Origin: Candidula unifasciata
Lineage: Eukaryota > Mollusca > Gastropoda > Stylommatophora > Geomitridae
Assembly (NCBI GenBank): GCA_905116865.2
Contig: CAJHNH020008368.1
Coordinates: 106,001 to 170,000 of the forward strand
Length of the DNA stretch: 64,000 nucleotides
Direction of reading: 5' to 3'
The position numbers and the translations under genes are program-made. Shown here in pieces: positions 54,830 through 64,000 of the stretch (positions are counted from its first letter, which is position 1; every line of letters starts with the position of its first letter). The notes under the pieces were generated by a model. It was not told the origin of the DNA. It saw only the letters and a program-made list of their open reading frames with translations, and did no database searches.

Positions 54830-56800
54830 ATTTGTATTATATTTCCATGGCGTGTGTGCGTGGCATCCTGATTGCTGTAATGCGCCTCTTGAAGAAATTG
54901 AGAAACTATAAAATAAATGGAAAAATGTACAATTGGATTAAAGCATATCTACATAACAGAAGAGCCCGGGCACAGGTAGATGGTTTTAAAAGTAAAAAAG
55001 TTCTACTACGACAAGGCGTCCCTCAAGGTGGTGTCCTGTCGCCCACACTTTTCCTCTTATTCATCAACGACCTGGTTGCTGAGATACCAAATGGAATCAA
55101 AATGGCAATGTTTGCCGACGACCTGGTACTGTAGTGCACCAATGAACATGCAACAATAGCCACAAAAACACTACAGCGGGCTACAAATGCACTTGAGGCA
55201 TGGGCGAATAGATGGGGTGTCAGCATCAACACAGACAAATGTAGCACCACACTCTTCACCCTCTCCCCAAAGCAAAAAGCGGGCATCATCAAAATAAACG
55301 GAATACCCCCAAGAGATGATAAAGAGCCCACATACCTAGGAGTCACATTTGATGACAGCTTGACATGGAGAAAACATATCAACAAGGCATCAACCAAAGC
55401 CAGGAGGAAGACAGCAATACTAAGAAAACTAAGTGGAACCACATGGGGAGCCAATGGGAAAATACTCAATAAAGTATACAAGCAGAGCATACTTCCACAC
55501 TTGGAAAATGGGTCAACAGCATGGTGTTCAGCATCTAGTACCACATTAAAGGAGTTGGACAAAGTGCAAAATCAAGCGCTCAGAGTCATCCCAGGAGGGA
55601 TGAAATCTACCCCCATATTAGAAATGGAGAAAGCTGGGAAAACACAGGCACTGAGAGAACGCAGAGATACAAAGTTGCAAATACAAGCTGAAAAGTTCCT
55701 CAGTATGCCATCACCCGATGGAAAATAGATTTAAGAACCTAGCCTTGGGATGGTTAAAAAGAAGCAGCTTTATACACCAAGCAAAAAGAATATGTAGACA
55801 AACTCCTGACCTTCCAGAAATTGGTTGCCCACTTAAAAGAATTCCGGAACAAACCCCATGAAGAGAAAAATGCAAACTAACAGTACAAATCCAGACAAAT
55901 GTGAAAGGGATATTTGACAAGAAAGAGCAAGATAGTGTACAACGCAGAATGGCCACACTCAGTTATATTGATGAAGAATACCAACAAGAACAATGGGTCA
56001 GAGTCTATACAGATGGGTCCGCAGAAAGTGCAGTTAGAAATGGTGGTGCTGGAGTGTACATCGAATTACCAGATGGTACTAGGGATAAGTCCAGTGTACC
56101 AACTGGGAAGTACTGCCATAACTATGAAGCAGAAACTCAAGCTATCAAGATAGCAACAGAGAAACTGCTAAATACTAATCTTTGCTCACAGTACGTGGTA
56201 ATGCTGACAGATGCTAAATCAGTACTTGAAGAACTCCAATCTAGGAAACTACCAGAATTGCAAACACTGCTGACACAGCTCAGCCTTCAGTGAAGAGTTG
56301 TAATGCAGTGGATACCGTCTCATTGTGGAGTGCCTGGAAATGAGAAAGCTGATCAACTGGCAGGAGAATGTGCGACAAAAGAGCAGCCGGATGTACCAGT
56401 CACATACCACCAAAAGAAAAGAATCATTAAATCGATCAGGAAACCACCAGCCCCAGCACAAGACGACTATTTTATTATGGACAGACCAGAACAAGTCATT
56501 ATCATCAGCCTCAGAACAGGGCACAACCGATTACGTAACCACATGTACACAAAATTTAAGATAGGTGTATCAGCCATGTGCACCTGTGGAAATTTGCCCC
56601 AGACAGCAGAGCATGTACTCCAGGACTGCATCGAATTTGACACATTAAGGCAGCATTTTGGCCAGAAAGAACAACTGTGGAACGTAAACTCTATGGACCA
56701 CTGAATGAACTAACAATGACAGTGAAATTTATACAAGAGACAAAACTGCTGATTTAGACAACTTATTTCAGGCGAACGAAAGAAGAAGAGGAAGAAGAAA
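54830..56800 (+). mobile_element. LINE with RT and RNase H (I/jockey-like), broken
   Basis: 5'-truncated ORF2: RT fingers and palm (NYKINGKMYNWIKAYLHNRR, RQGVPQGGVLSPTLF, FADDLVL) followed at once by an in-frame TAG near 55133, then TYLGVTFDDSLTWRKHINKA and a thumb. A shifted frame starting near 55900 gives RNase H: VYTDGSAESAVRNGGAGVYI, YEAETQAI, LTDAKSVLEEL and IPSHCGVPGNEKADQLAG, then a CTCGNLPQTAEHVLQDC tail. It ends in a GAAGAAGAGG-type tail. At least two stops and a frameshift make it inactive. Confidence 0.93.
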
Positions 56801-57771
56801 AGCATTTGTTGGCTCTCCTTTAAATAACGGTCCCAAATGATCTACGCAGAAAGTAAACCCAAACAGAGCCTCACTAATATCTAAAATTTGCATGTCTTTT
56901 GCGGCGATTTAACCATGTCAAAAGTAGGATTCATTGCGCATGACATTGTCGCGAAACGCAACGGATATCTTTACGGTGATTACACGGCGGCAAAACTAGG
57001 ATTAACTGCAGAAAAAAAAATTAGCGACACGCGAGAATACTGCCGATAGTGCTATCCTACGGCAGGGCCAAAGTTATATGTAAGTTGCGGACCACTTTTC
57101 GCCGACTACAGTGCTACCTCCGAGAGTATCCCCCACGACGCTACGCGCGGCACGGAAGGGGCTAAACTAGATGGCTAGGACTCACGAGCAGCAGCTACCG
57201 CAGCTCCTGCAGCTTCCTCCAATGCATTTGCTCGTGAGTCCTGGCCATCTAGTTCAGCCCCTTCCGCGCCGCGCGTAGCGGCGCGGGGTATACTCTTGGA
57301 GGTGGCACTATAGTCGCCGAAAAATAAAGTCTACAATTTACAGGAGCTACTTCTTCTGTCGGAAGTACCAGAGTGCTCGCATTCACCACGGTCAAGTGGT
57401 GGTCGGGATAGTATAGCGCCATCGTGGCGGCTGCTGGTTTGACGTTGTCCCGAGGCGACATGTGCGTACATTAAACCGCGCATTCACATCATGTCTCACC
57501 CAGAACGAGAATCGTGGACAAGCCGTGCTCAGTTAAAATGGAGGACAGCGAGACAGAACAGATATTCGCGGAGTATTGGGAACTTCTGGGCTACAATTTT
57601 CACATATAAAGGATTTACTTTTTCAGTAAGTAATAGACTTTGCCCTTTTCCTTACACCTCTCGTCCCTAATTTTTCAAATATTTGTAGGACAGGACGTTA
57701 TGAGGCTCTGTTTGGGTTCACTTTCTGCGTAGATCATTTGGGACCGTTATTCAAAAGAGAGCCCATTTGCT
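56801..57771. mobile_element. Large foldback element (copy 2), two nested palindromes
   Basis: Outer arms of about 75 bp: the left begins AGCATTTGTTGGCTCTCC and contains AACGGTCCCAAATGATCTAC, and the right (57697-57771) is its inverse. Inner arms of about 92 bp (57099-57190 and 57229-57320) share GGACTCACGAGCA and GGCTAAACTAGATGGC with the element at 16021. The sequence between arms is unique and noncoding, including an AGTACCAGAGTGCTCGCATT block. No transposase frame. Confidence 0.9.
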
Positions 57772-57899
57772 TATTTGGAGCCGATCTTAGTTTTGCCGTG
57801 ATTTGTTCCTCGGCAGGAAGTCCGAATTCTACACAGGACTGAGGCCCTGTTAGGGTATTTGTTTGGCCGCCATAATATCGGTTAGAGGTTCGGAGGAGA

Positions 57900-60800
57900 G
57901 CGTAAATTTGTCCATGGTGGTCTTCTTCTTCTATCCCCCAATGGAGCATAGACCCTCAACCAACTCACGCCAAGTCGTTCTATCCTTCGCCATTGCATGG
58001 AGCTCTCCCCATGTCCTCCCAATCTTTCTAACCTCATTCTCCAGCTCTCTTCTCCATGTGTTTTTTGGCCTTCCTTTATTCCTATGCCCCTGTGGGGTTC
58101 CAATGCAAGACATTCTAGTTATGCTGCTCTCCTGTTTTCTCAGTGTGTGCCCTATCCAACGCCAGCGTTTTTTCCTCACCTCTGGTCCACTGGAGCCTGT
58201 TTAGTTCTCTCCCAAAGTTCTACATTAGTTATTCTATCATACCATTTTATTTCCTCTATTCTGCGCAGGCACTAGTTAATGAATGTCTCTAATTTATTAG
58301 TAATTGCCTTGGTTGTTCTCCATGTTTCCGCCCCATACAATAGTACTGATTTGACATTAGAATTAAAAATTTTTAGTTTAGTATTTCTTTTAATTTCTTT
58401 TGACCTCCACAAATTCCCTAGTGCTATGAAAGCCCCTCTTGCCTTTTGTATTCTAATTTTAATATCTCTATCAGTTCCTCCATCTTTATCTACATTACTG
58501 CCTAAATAGGTGTACGACTCCACGTCTTGGAGTGGGGTGCCATTAAGAGAAACCACATTACTATTTATTCTCATTATCTTTGTCTTTCCTTTATGGATTT
58601 TCAGACCAAGCTGCTGTGATCTCGCATTAAGTATATTTAATTTATCTTGTATCTGATTCCGTGAATGGGACAGAAGAGCAATATCATCAGCGAAGTCCAG
58701 ATCATCAAGCTGTTTTGTAGGGGTCCACTGAATTCCATTCTTGGTGTTAGCAGTTACTGTTTTCATTGTCCAGTCTAAGGCCAGTAAAAATAAGAGAGGT
58801 GACAAAAGACATCCTTGTCGCACACCTGTTTTTATTTCAAATGCATCTGTTAGCTTTCCCTCATGAAGAACTCGACATTTCATGTCTTTATATGTTGCCT
58901 TTACTAAGTTGATAATTTTCTGTGGGATTCTATAGTGCCCCATCAACTTCCAGAGAGATTCCCTATCAATGCTGTCAAATGCTTTTTCATAGTCTATAAA
59001 TCCAATGTAAAGTGGTGAGTTCAGTTCAATGCTTTGCTCTATTATAATATGTAATGTGGCTATCTGATCAGTACAGGATCTGTTTGACCGAAAACCTGCC
59101 TGCTCATCTCTTAGCATTTTATCAATAGCATCTTTTAATCTTTCCAAAATAATTCTACTTAATATTTTTCTTGTTCATACATTTAATGTTATTTTTAACG
59201 CATTATTATATTTATTTGCCATCCAGCACATAATAACAATGATGATAATTCTTCTTTTTTTAAAATAATATTGTCATTAGTATTATTATTGTGCAGTTGA
59301 ACAAGACTTAAGCAACCCTACCCTCAAAAATTATAGAACGGCTCAGCCGCCCTCTCCCCTCCACATAGACGTAGTAATGGGATTGAATGTGGTAGACATG
59401 AAGCATGTAATTAGTTTAATAGCGCTAGTTATCAGCACTTTCTTATGCTGCCTAAACGCCGAATGTTGAATTGAGAATCGACATCATAGAACTCGGGACA
59501 CTCCCATAAGCGCTCCGTCCCCATCTTCAGCAGCAAGCAAAGAGTTCCGATTCCAGTGGTACCAATCTGATCGTGTATCTTGGTTTATGTGTTGAGCTGC
59601 TGCCCAAACGCCAGGGGGCGCTGTCTCAATAACCGCCCCCACCAGACACCCAAATCCGCCTTACAAATTGTTGGTCAAAAAAATCGGGAGGTAGGGGGGA
59701 GTTGGTGGAGAAGTTGCTGAAACCTCTTTTATGTAATGGTTATAAGCTTTAGTTTCCCCAGACATGGTATCGTTTCATCATTTCTTCGGTCTCCCAGACT
59801 TTACTGAATAATCTATGTAGCAATTCTGTTGATGTGTTTATGTTGGTCCTGATGGCTTCAGCTGGGATACCATCTGGGCCTGACGCCTTTCCTTCCTTAA
59901 GAAGATTTATAGCTTTTCTAATTTCCTCTTTGGATGGTATCTCACAGTTGATATCCAGTTCCATTTCTAAAGGCTGGATATCTAGGGGAACCTCTGGGCC
60001 TGGTCTATTTAGAAGCATTTCAAAATATTCAACCCATCTGTCCATTTGATCTTTAGTGTTAGTAAGTACCTTTCCTTGACTATTTTTGATTGATCCAGTT
60101 GGCTGACTATATTTACCTACTAATTTTCTTGTGTTACTGTAAAGTTCCTCTGAGGTTTCCTTTTTGCTGCTGCTGTCTCTGCTTCTTGTGCTAGATCATT
60201 TAGATATTTCACTTTATCTGCCCTTATGTGCCTCCTAACTTCCTTGTTGGCTTCTGTGTAATTCTCCTGAGCTCTAGCTTTAGCAGCTCTAGTTTTGCTA
60301 TTGTTTAATTCTGCCTTTTTACTTTTCCTTTCTTCAATCAGTTTAATGGTTTTTGGGTGTTATCCATGCTTTATGTTTCCTTTCTTTCTTGCCAAGAACT
60401 TCTACGCAAAGATTCATTCCAGATTCCCTTTAATCTGATCCCAGCAGACTTCTGTGTTGACATCTTCAGCTAACTGCTGCAACACCTGGTACTTATTAGA
60501 GACCGTAATTGAGAACTGTTCCTTAATTTCTTTATCTCTTGAGAAAGCCTACATTATATTAGTTTTCTATGATTATAAGATGTTATATATCTTTTTTAGT
60601 TTCAACTTGATTTTTACTTATCACCAGGAAATGGTCAGTAAATACATCGGCACCTCTGAAAGCCCTAACATCGTAAGGGATGATCTAAACGTTTTTGTTA
60701 ATACATATGTGGTCAATTGATTAGTTGTCTTATGGTCTGGTGATTCCCATGTTGCCTTGTGTATACTTTTATGGGGAAAAATACTTCCACCAATAACATA

Positions 60801-61700
60801 CTGGTTATCTGCACAGAAATTTGTGAACAATTCTCCATTTTCATTCATTACTCCTAGACCATATCTCCCACATAAATTTCTTCATAACCTGTGTTGTCTG
60901 ATCCTATCTTAGCATTCAGGTCACCCATCAAAATTTTTAAGTTGCCCTTTCTTTCATTATTTATAATATTTTGAAGCTGCATGTAAAAGTCTTCCTTAAC
61001 AGATGCATCTTTATCATTTGTTGGTGCATAACACTGTATTACCAGACATGTTCACCTTCTGTTTTTACTGTTCTAAAAGATGCTCTTATTATTCTGGGAC
61101 TCACAGCTTCCCATTCTATTAGTGCCCTGTCTGCTTCTTTTGATAGCATCAGGGCCACTCCTTCACTGTGCGGCGAATTTTCCTCCGTGTGTCCTGAGAA
61201 CAAAATAGTTTCTCCTGAATTAAGAAATACTTTTCCCTGTCCCCAGTCCATCTAGTTTTCACATAACCCCAAAATACTAATTCTATAATGTTTCATTTCC
61301 TTTGCTACTTCCATTTGTTCTCCCTATATCATAGAGAGTTCTAACATTCCAGGTGCCAATTCTGGAGGTTTTTCCTAGCTGAGAGGAGGTAAGTCAACGA
61401 TCCGGACTCCTTACTGGCTTTCTCCACAACAGTGTCATACTTCTTCTATTTGAAGAGCCTCCCCTCATCTTGGTTGGCTGGATTTTATTTGCTTCTCTTT
61501 TTTTTGACTTATCCATGGTTGGTTGGTTTTTTGTTGGCTATGGTTTTTACAGGATGAAGGTAGCCAACCTCAAGCCCAACCCCTACCCTTAGTCGCCTCT
61601 TACGACATGCCTGGTAGGGTGCAGTGTCACTATTCTTTGCTTCCCGTGAGGGCCCCGGTGACACACGGGCGGTCCATGGTGGTATCTGCCACAAAATGTT
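57900..61700 (-). mobile_element. RTE-like LINE with EN and RT, interrupted
   Basis: Minus-strand ORF2 in pieces. Endonuclease about 60600-61370 (KVFLNSGETILFSGHTEENS, IIRASFRTVKTEGEHVW, LKILMGDLNAKIGSDN, FTDHFLVI). RT about 58272-60045 (MDRWVEYFEMLLNRPGPEVP, GKASGPDGIPAEAI; then MLRDEQAGFRSNRSCTDQIA, FIDYEKAFDSIDRESLWKL, GVRQGCLLSPLLF, LDFADDIALLSHSRNQIQDK, YTYLGSNVDKDGGTDRDIKI). C-terminal tail about 57930-58180 (RWRWIGHTLRKQESSITRM, GRPKNTWRREL, TWRELVEGL). Between 59172 and 59768 another LINE tail is inserted and roughly 30 RT residues appear lost. Upstream, 61555-61700 carries a GTCGTAAGAGGCGACTAA 5' motif. Confidence 0.92.
59173..59768 (-). mobile_element. LINE 3' end (CPEFYDVDS family) inside the RTE-like LINE
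   Basis: About 596 bp. Minus strand begins ACCATGTCTGGGGAAACTAA, has the GCGCCCCCTGGCGTTTGGGC block, then encodes SELFACC/TLCLLLKMGTERLWECPEF and YDVDSQFNIRR, followed by an AT-rich 3' UTR. The first ~216 bp are repeated inverted at 63786-64000. Confidence 0.85.
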
Positions 61701-61909
61701 AATATCCCCGCTTAGAACTGACCTACAGGCTTCATTAAGGTATCGTTGGATTTGTTATTTTAATCTCTATCCAGCTGTGATAGTTTCACGAGCAAAATTA
61801 AAAACATAAAACTTCACTAGCATCCCAACCAAGAACGATAGACAGAAACTCTATTCTTGACAGTTGACATTAACTAAAACTGGAGCCACCTCTTACTCCT
61901 ATATCTAAC

Positions 61910-62230
61910 ATTCATTCATTCATTCAGTAGCATGTCCCTCGCGGAACCTCGCTGCCATAACAACCCTCCGGAAAACCTTCCTATCATGAGCAAGATGTCC
62001 TGCGTCTGATACACCCATCTGGAGATCATCTGCCACATCCTGCACCCATCTTCTCCTTGGCCTTCCTCTTCCTCTCTTCCCAGGCATATACCCCTCCATT
62101 ATTGTTCTCTCTAGACTTCCATGACGTTTCAAGTGACCAAAATATTTCAATTTTCTTTGTTTTATTGTCTTTACTAGCCAACCCTCTTCAATATTCAGCT
62201 CTTAAAGTATGAATGCATTTGTTCTTTTCT
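61910..62230 (-). mobile_element. LINE ORF2 C-terminal fragment
   Basis: Minus strand reads MKYFGHLKRHGSLERTIMEG, YMPGKRGRGRPRRRWVQDVA and VVMAARFREGHATE then stop, a clean FGHLKRH to GRPRRRWVQDV LINE tail. It ends with ATTCATTCATTCA repeats at the 3' side. Confidence 0.88.
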
Positions 62231-62619
62231 TTACCCAAGATATTCTTAGAACCTGATATCAAACATAATATTATTAATATACCTGGTTGGGTGGAAATAC
62301 TGGCGATAATTTTCGTCAGTCCTATTAGGAAGCATGTGTAGCACACTCTATGTAGACACTGCGTGCTTTGATACATTTACAGAAAGATCCAAGCTGTGTA
62401 GTTTACTAGTACAATAAAATCGGCAGACCCATGGAAAAAAATAAACATCAAAAGTTGTCTTGTTTTGTATATATTTTAATCATACATTTTTAGAACCGCG
62501 TTATTTCAAAACATAAACCAAGTGGGCCTCATGGAAAACTATGAAAAAAAAAAACTATCGAAACAATTAACAAGCTCTTAAAAATTTAAGAATATATTCC
62601 TAACTAAATGTACTCATTG

Positions 62620-62830
62620 AACGTGGCTCATTTGCGGATTCGAAGGTCGGGTGTTCATGTTTTGACAGAGCCGGACTTTTTAAAAAAATGACTTTGGCTC
62701 ACAGGTCGACCCAGCCTTAAACAGATAGCAGGTAAAGTCATGGGAAGTAAAGGCGACAGGCGTGATGTTAAACACAACACCTACGATTAGTCTATAAAAT
62801 TTTAAAATAGAGGTCTATCCCAGTGGTATC
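62620..62830 (+). mobile_element. SINE-A copy, 3' end displaced
   Basis: B-box remnant GGTCGGGTGTTCATG, GACAGAGCCGGACTTTTTAA, GGCTCACAGGTCGACCCAGC, GGGAAGTAAAGGCGACAGGC, then TAGAGGTCTATCC where CAGTGGTATCAACCTG begins, suggesting a hAT-type end at that point. Confidence 0.75.
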
Positions 62831-62834
62831 AACC

Positions 62835-63090
62835 TGTTTAAAAAAAAAAGGGGGTGTTCGGGGGAAGGGGCACCCCTTGAGGAGTATATGACTAGGATCC
62901 AGCAGAGCCTTTAGGGTCTTTTTGTATACGCATCCAAGTCTTTTTTCCTAGAAAAAGGTGCCAGCACTCATAAAAAAATGTATACAATGGTGCTAGTACT
63001 CATCATAAAGTGTCTATTGCAGTAGCGCTGAAATACATAACGCCTAAAAGGTGCCGTTACTGCGTACCGCTGCGTACCCCAACGAAAAAA
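62835..63090. repeat. DNA-element fragments (TAGAAAAAGGTGC motif)
   Basis: Starts CAGTGGTATCAACCTG-like, then has TCCTAGAAAAAGGTGCCAGC and later AAAAGGTGCCGTTACTGCGT, TACCGCTGCGTACCCC, also seen inverted at 30085-30175. Unclassified. Confidence 0.4.
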
Positions 63091-63120
63091 AATGTTAGGG
63101 AAATAATGTAACATGTATAA

Positions 63121-63344
63121 CAGTGGTTCTCAACATGTGGGTCGCCACCCCTTGAGGAGGGGGGGGGGGGGGTCGAACGACCCTTTCACAGGGGTCAACT
63201 AACACCATCGAAAAAAACACAACAACAACACCATATTCACCGATGTTATGAAGTAGCAACGAAAATAATTTTATGGTTGGAAGTCACCATAACATAAGGA
63301 ACTGTATTAAAGGGTCGTGGCATTAGGAAGTCTGACGATCACTG
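63121..63344 (+). mobile_element. SPIN-like nonautonomous hAT element
   Basis: 224 bp with terminus CAGTGGTTCTCAACATGTGG, GTCGCCACCCC, a G run, GGTCGAACGACCCTTTCACA, ATGGTTGGAAGTCACCATAA, GGAACTGTATTAAAGGGTCG and a 3' end AGTCTGACGATCACTG. Flanked by ATGTATAA (63113-63120) and ATGTAGAA (63345-63352), seven of eight identical, as expected of hAT transposition. The pattern and length match the SPIN (SPace INvaders) MITEs from my knowledge of that family. No transposase inside. Confidence 0.88.
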
Positions 63345-63785
63345 ATGTAGAAGGAAATAATGTTAACAACCTAAAATAAAATATATCAGCTTCCCCGCGA
63401 ATGCATGTTTTTTCTTTCAAATACACAATTGTTTTGCTACCAATGTAAGGGGATGGGTCGCGTGTGGCACTGTCCCGAGTGAACTGATAACAATTCTTTA
63501 TTAATGTTTTCAATTAGTAAAGTAAAACTTTCCCATTAACAACATCATGTCTGACTGACTGACTTTCTACCCCACCAGGACATCACACAAGCGATAAACA
63601 CCCGATGACACAATGTGCCACCATGTGGGCGAGGATCACCCGTGGAGAGGTCCCAGAAACTGCGTTCAGCCTTTAGGCCATATTTATCGCCAGGCTATAC
63701 TGCGGCCCCTGGCAAAAACCAGAGTAGGGCTTCAAATAACGAAAAATTTCATACTAAAAAGGACGAGAAGTCGAGTTGAAACTAC

Positions 63786-64000
63786 ACCATGTCTGGGGAA
63801 ACTAAAGCTTAATAACCATTGCATAAAAGAGGTTTCAGCAACTTCTCCACCAATTCCCCCTACCTCCCGATTTTTTTGACAAACAATTTGTAAGGCGGAT
63901 TTGGGTGTCGAGTGGGGGCGGTTATTGAGACAGCGCCCCTGGCGTTTGGGCAGCAGCTCAACACATAAACCAAGATACACGATCAGATTGGTACCACTGG
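63786..64000 (+). mobile_element. LINE 5'-side segment, inverted copy of 59553-59768
   Basis: Reads ACCATGTCTGGGGAAACTAA, AGGTTTCAGCAACTTCTCC, CCTCCCGATTTTTTTGACA, GGCGCGC-like AGCGCCCCTGGCGTTTGG and ACGATCAGATTGGTACCACT. It continues past the window edge. A few substitutions relative to the inverse copy. Confidence 0.9.

Noticed and set aside
55023..55562. 179-codon minus-strand frame.
   Set aside because: It is the antisense of a LINE reverse transcriptase read on the plus strand.
57249..57461. Minus-strand frame of 70 codons.
   Set aside because: It overlaps the right half of the foldback element and has no homologue I recognise.

Overview
This window looks like nuclear DNA of an invertebrate animal, most likely a mollusc and probably a gastropod. 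That assignment is inference. The supporting features are intron-split animal genes with GT/AG junctions, AT-rich introns, many tRNA-derived SINEs, 5'-truncated LINE fragments ending in invertebrate-style tails, hAT MITEs, and one SPIN-like hAT element of a type reported from vertebrates, a kissing bug and a pond snail. No bacterial operons, rRNA genes, CRISPR arrays or intact tRNA genes were seen.

Three host genes are supported by exon-by-exon reading. (1) Mitochondrial citrate synthase, minus strand, about 0.36-7.03 kb. Six exons are visible. The 3' exons run off the left edge, the first exon (start codon and transit peptide) was not located, and an internal stretch of about 45 codons is absent where a LINE fragment sits. 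(2) GKAP1 (cGMP-dependent protein kinase anchoring protein), plus strand, 15.37-31.80 kb. Ten exons encode about 342 residues. Exon 9 ends at a 5' splice site that has been tandemly amplified into an array of about 1 kb. (3) A DNase I-like endonuclease/exonuclease/phosphatase (EEP) domain protein, minus strand, 37.26-53.74 kb. Eight exons join in phase into one continuous reading frame with a complete EEP fold and a 202-codon exon of unknown character ahead of it. One more probable upstream exon lies at 53.65 kb, and the true start was not found.

The rest is mostly repeats. 7-15 kb holds LINE and SINE pieces, a hAT MITE and very long AAG tracts between citrate synthase and GKAP1. GKAP1 introns carry a foldback palindrome, a mariner remnant, several LINE tails, many SINEs and a hAT MITE. 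32-37 kb is LINE/SINE debris including a SINE with perfect 13-bp target duplications. 37-54 kb is the EEP gene with LINE fragments, a 53-bp minisatellite and a decayed duplicate of one of its own exons. 54-64 kb is a transposon graveyard: a jockey/I-like LINE with RNase H, a foldback element of about 970 bp with two nested palindromes, an RTE-like LINE with endonuclease and RT domains interrupted by another LINE tail, an inverted repeat of about 215 bp that reaches the window edge, and the SPIN-like element.

The three genes show no obvious shared pathway. The most unusual structures are the amplified splice-donor array in GKAP1, the missing citrate synthase exon, the foldback elements, and the SPIN-like copy.
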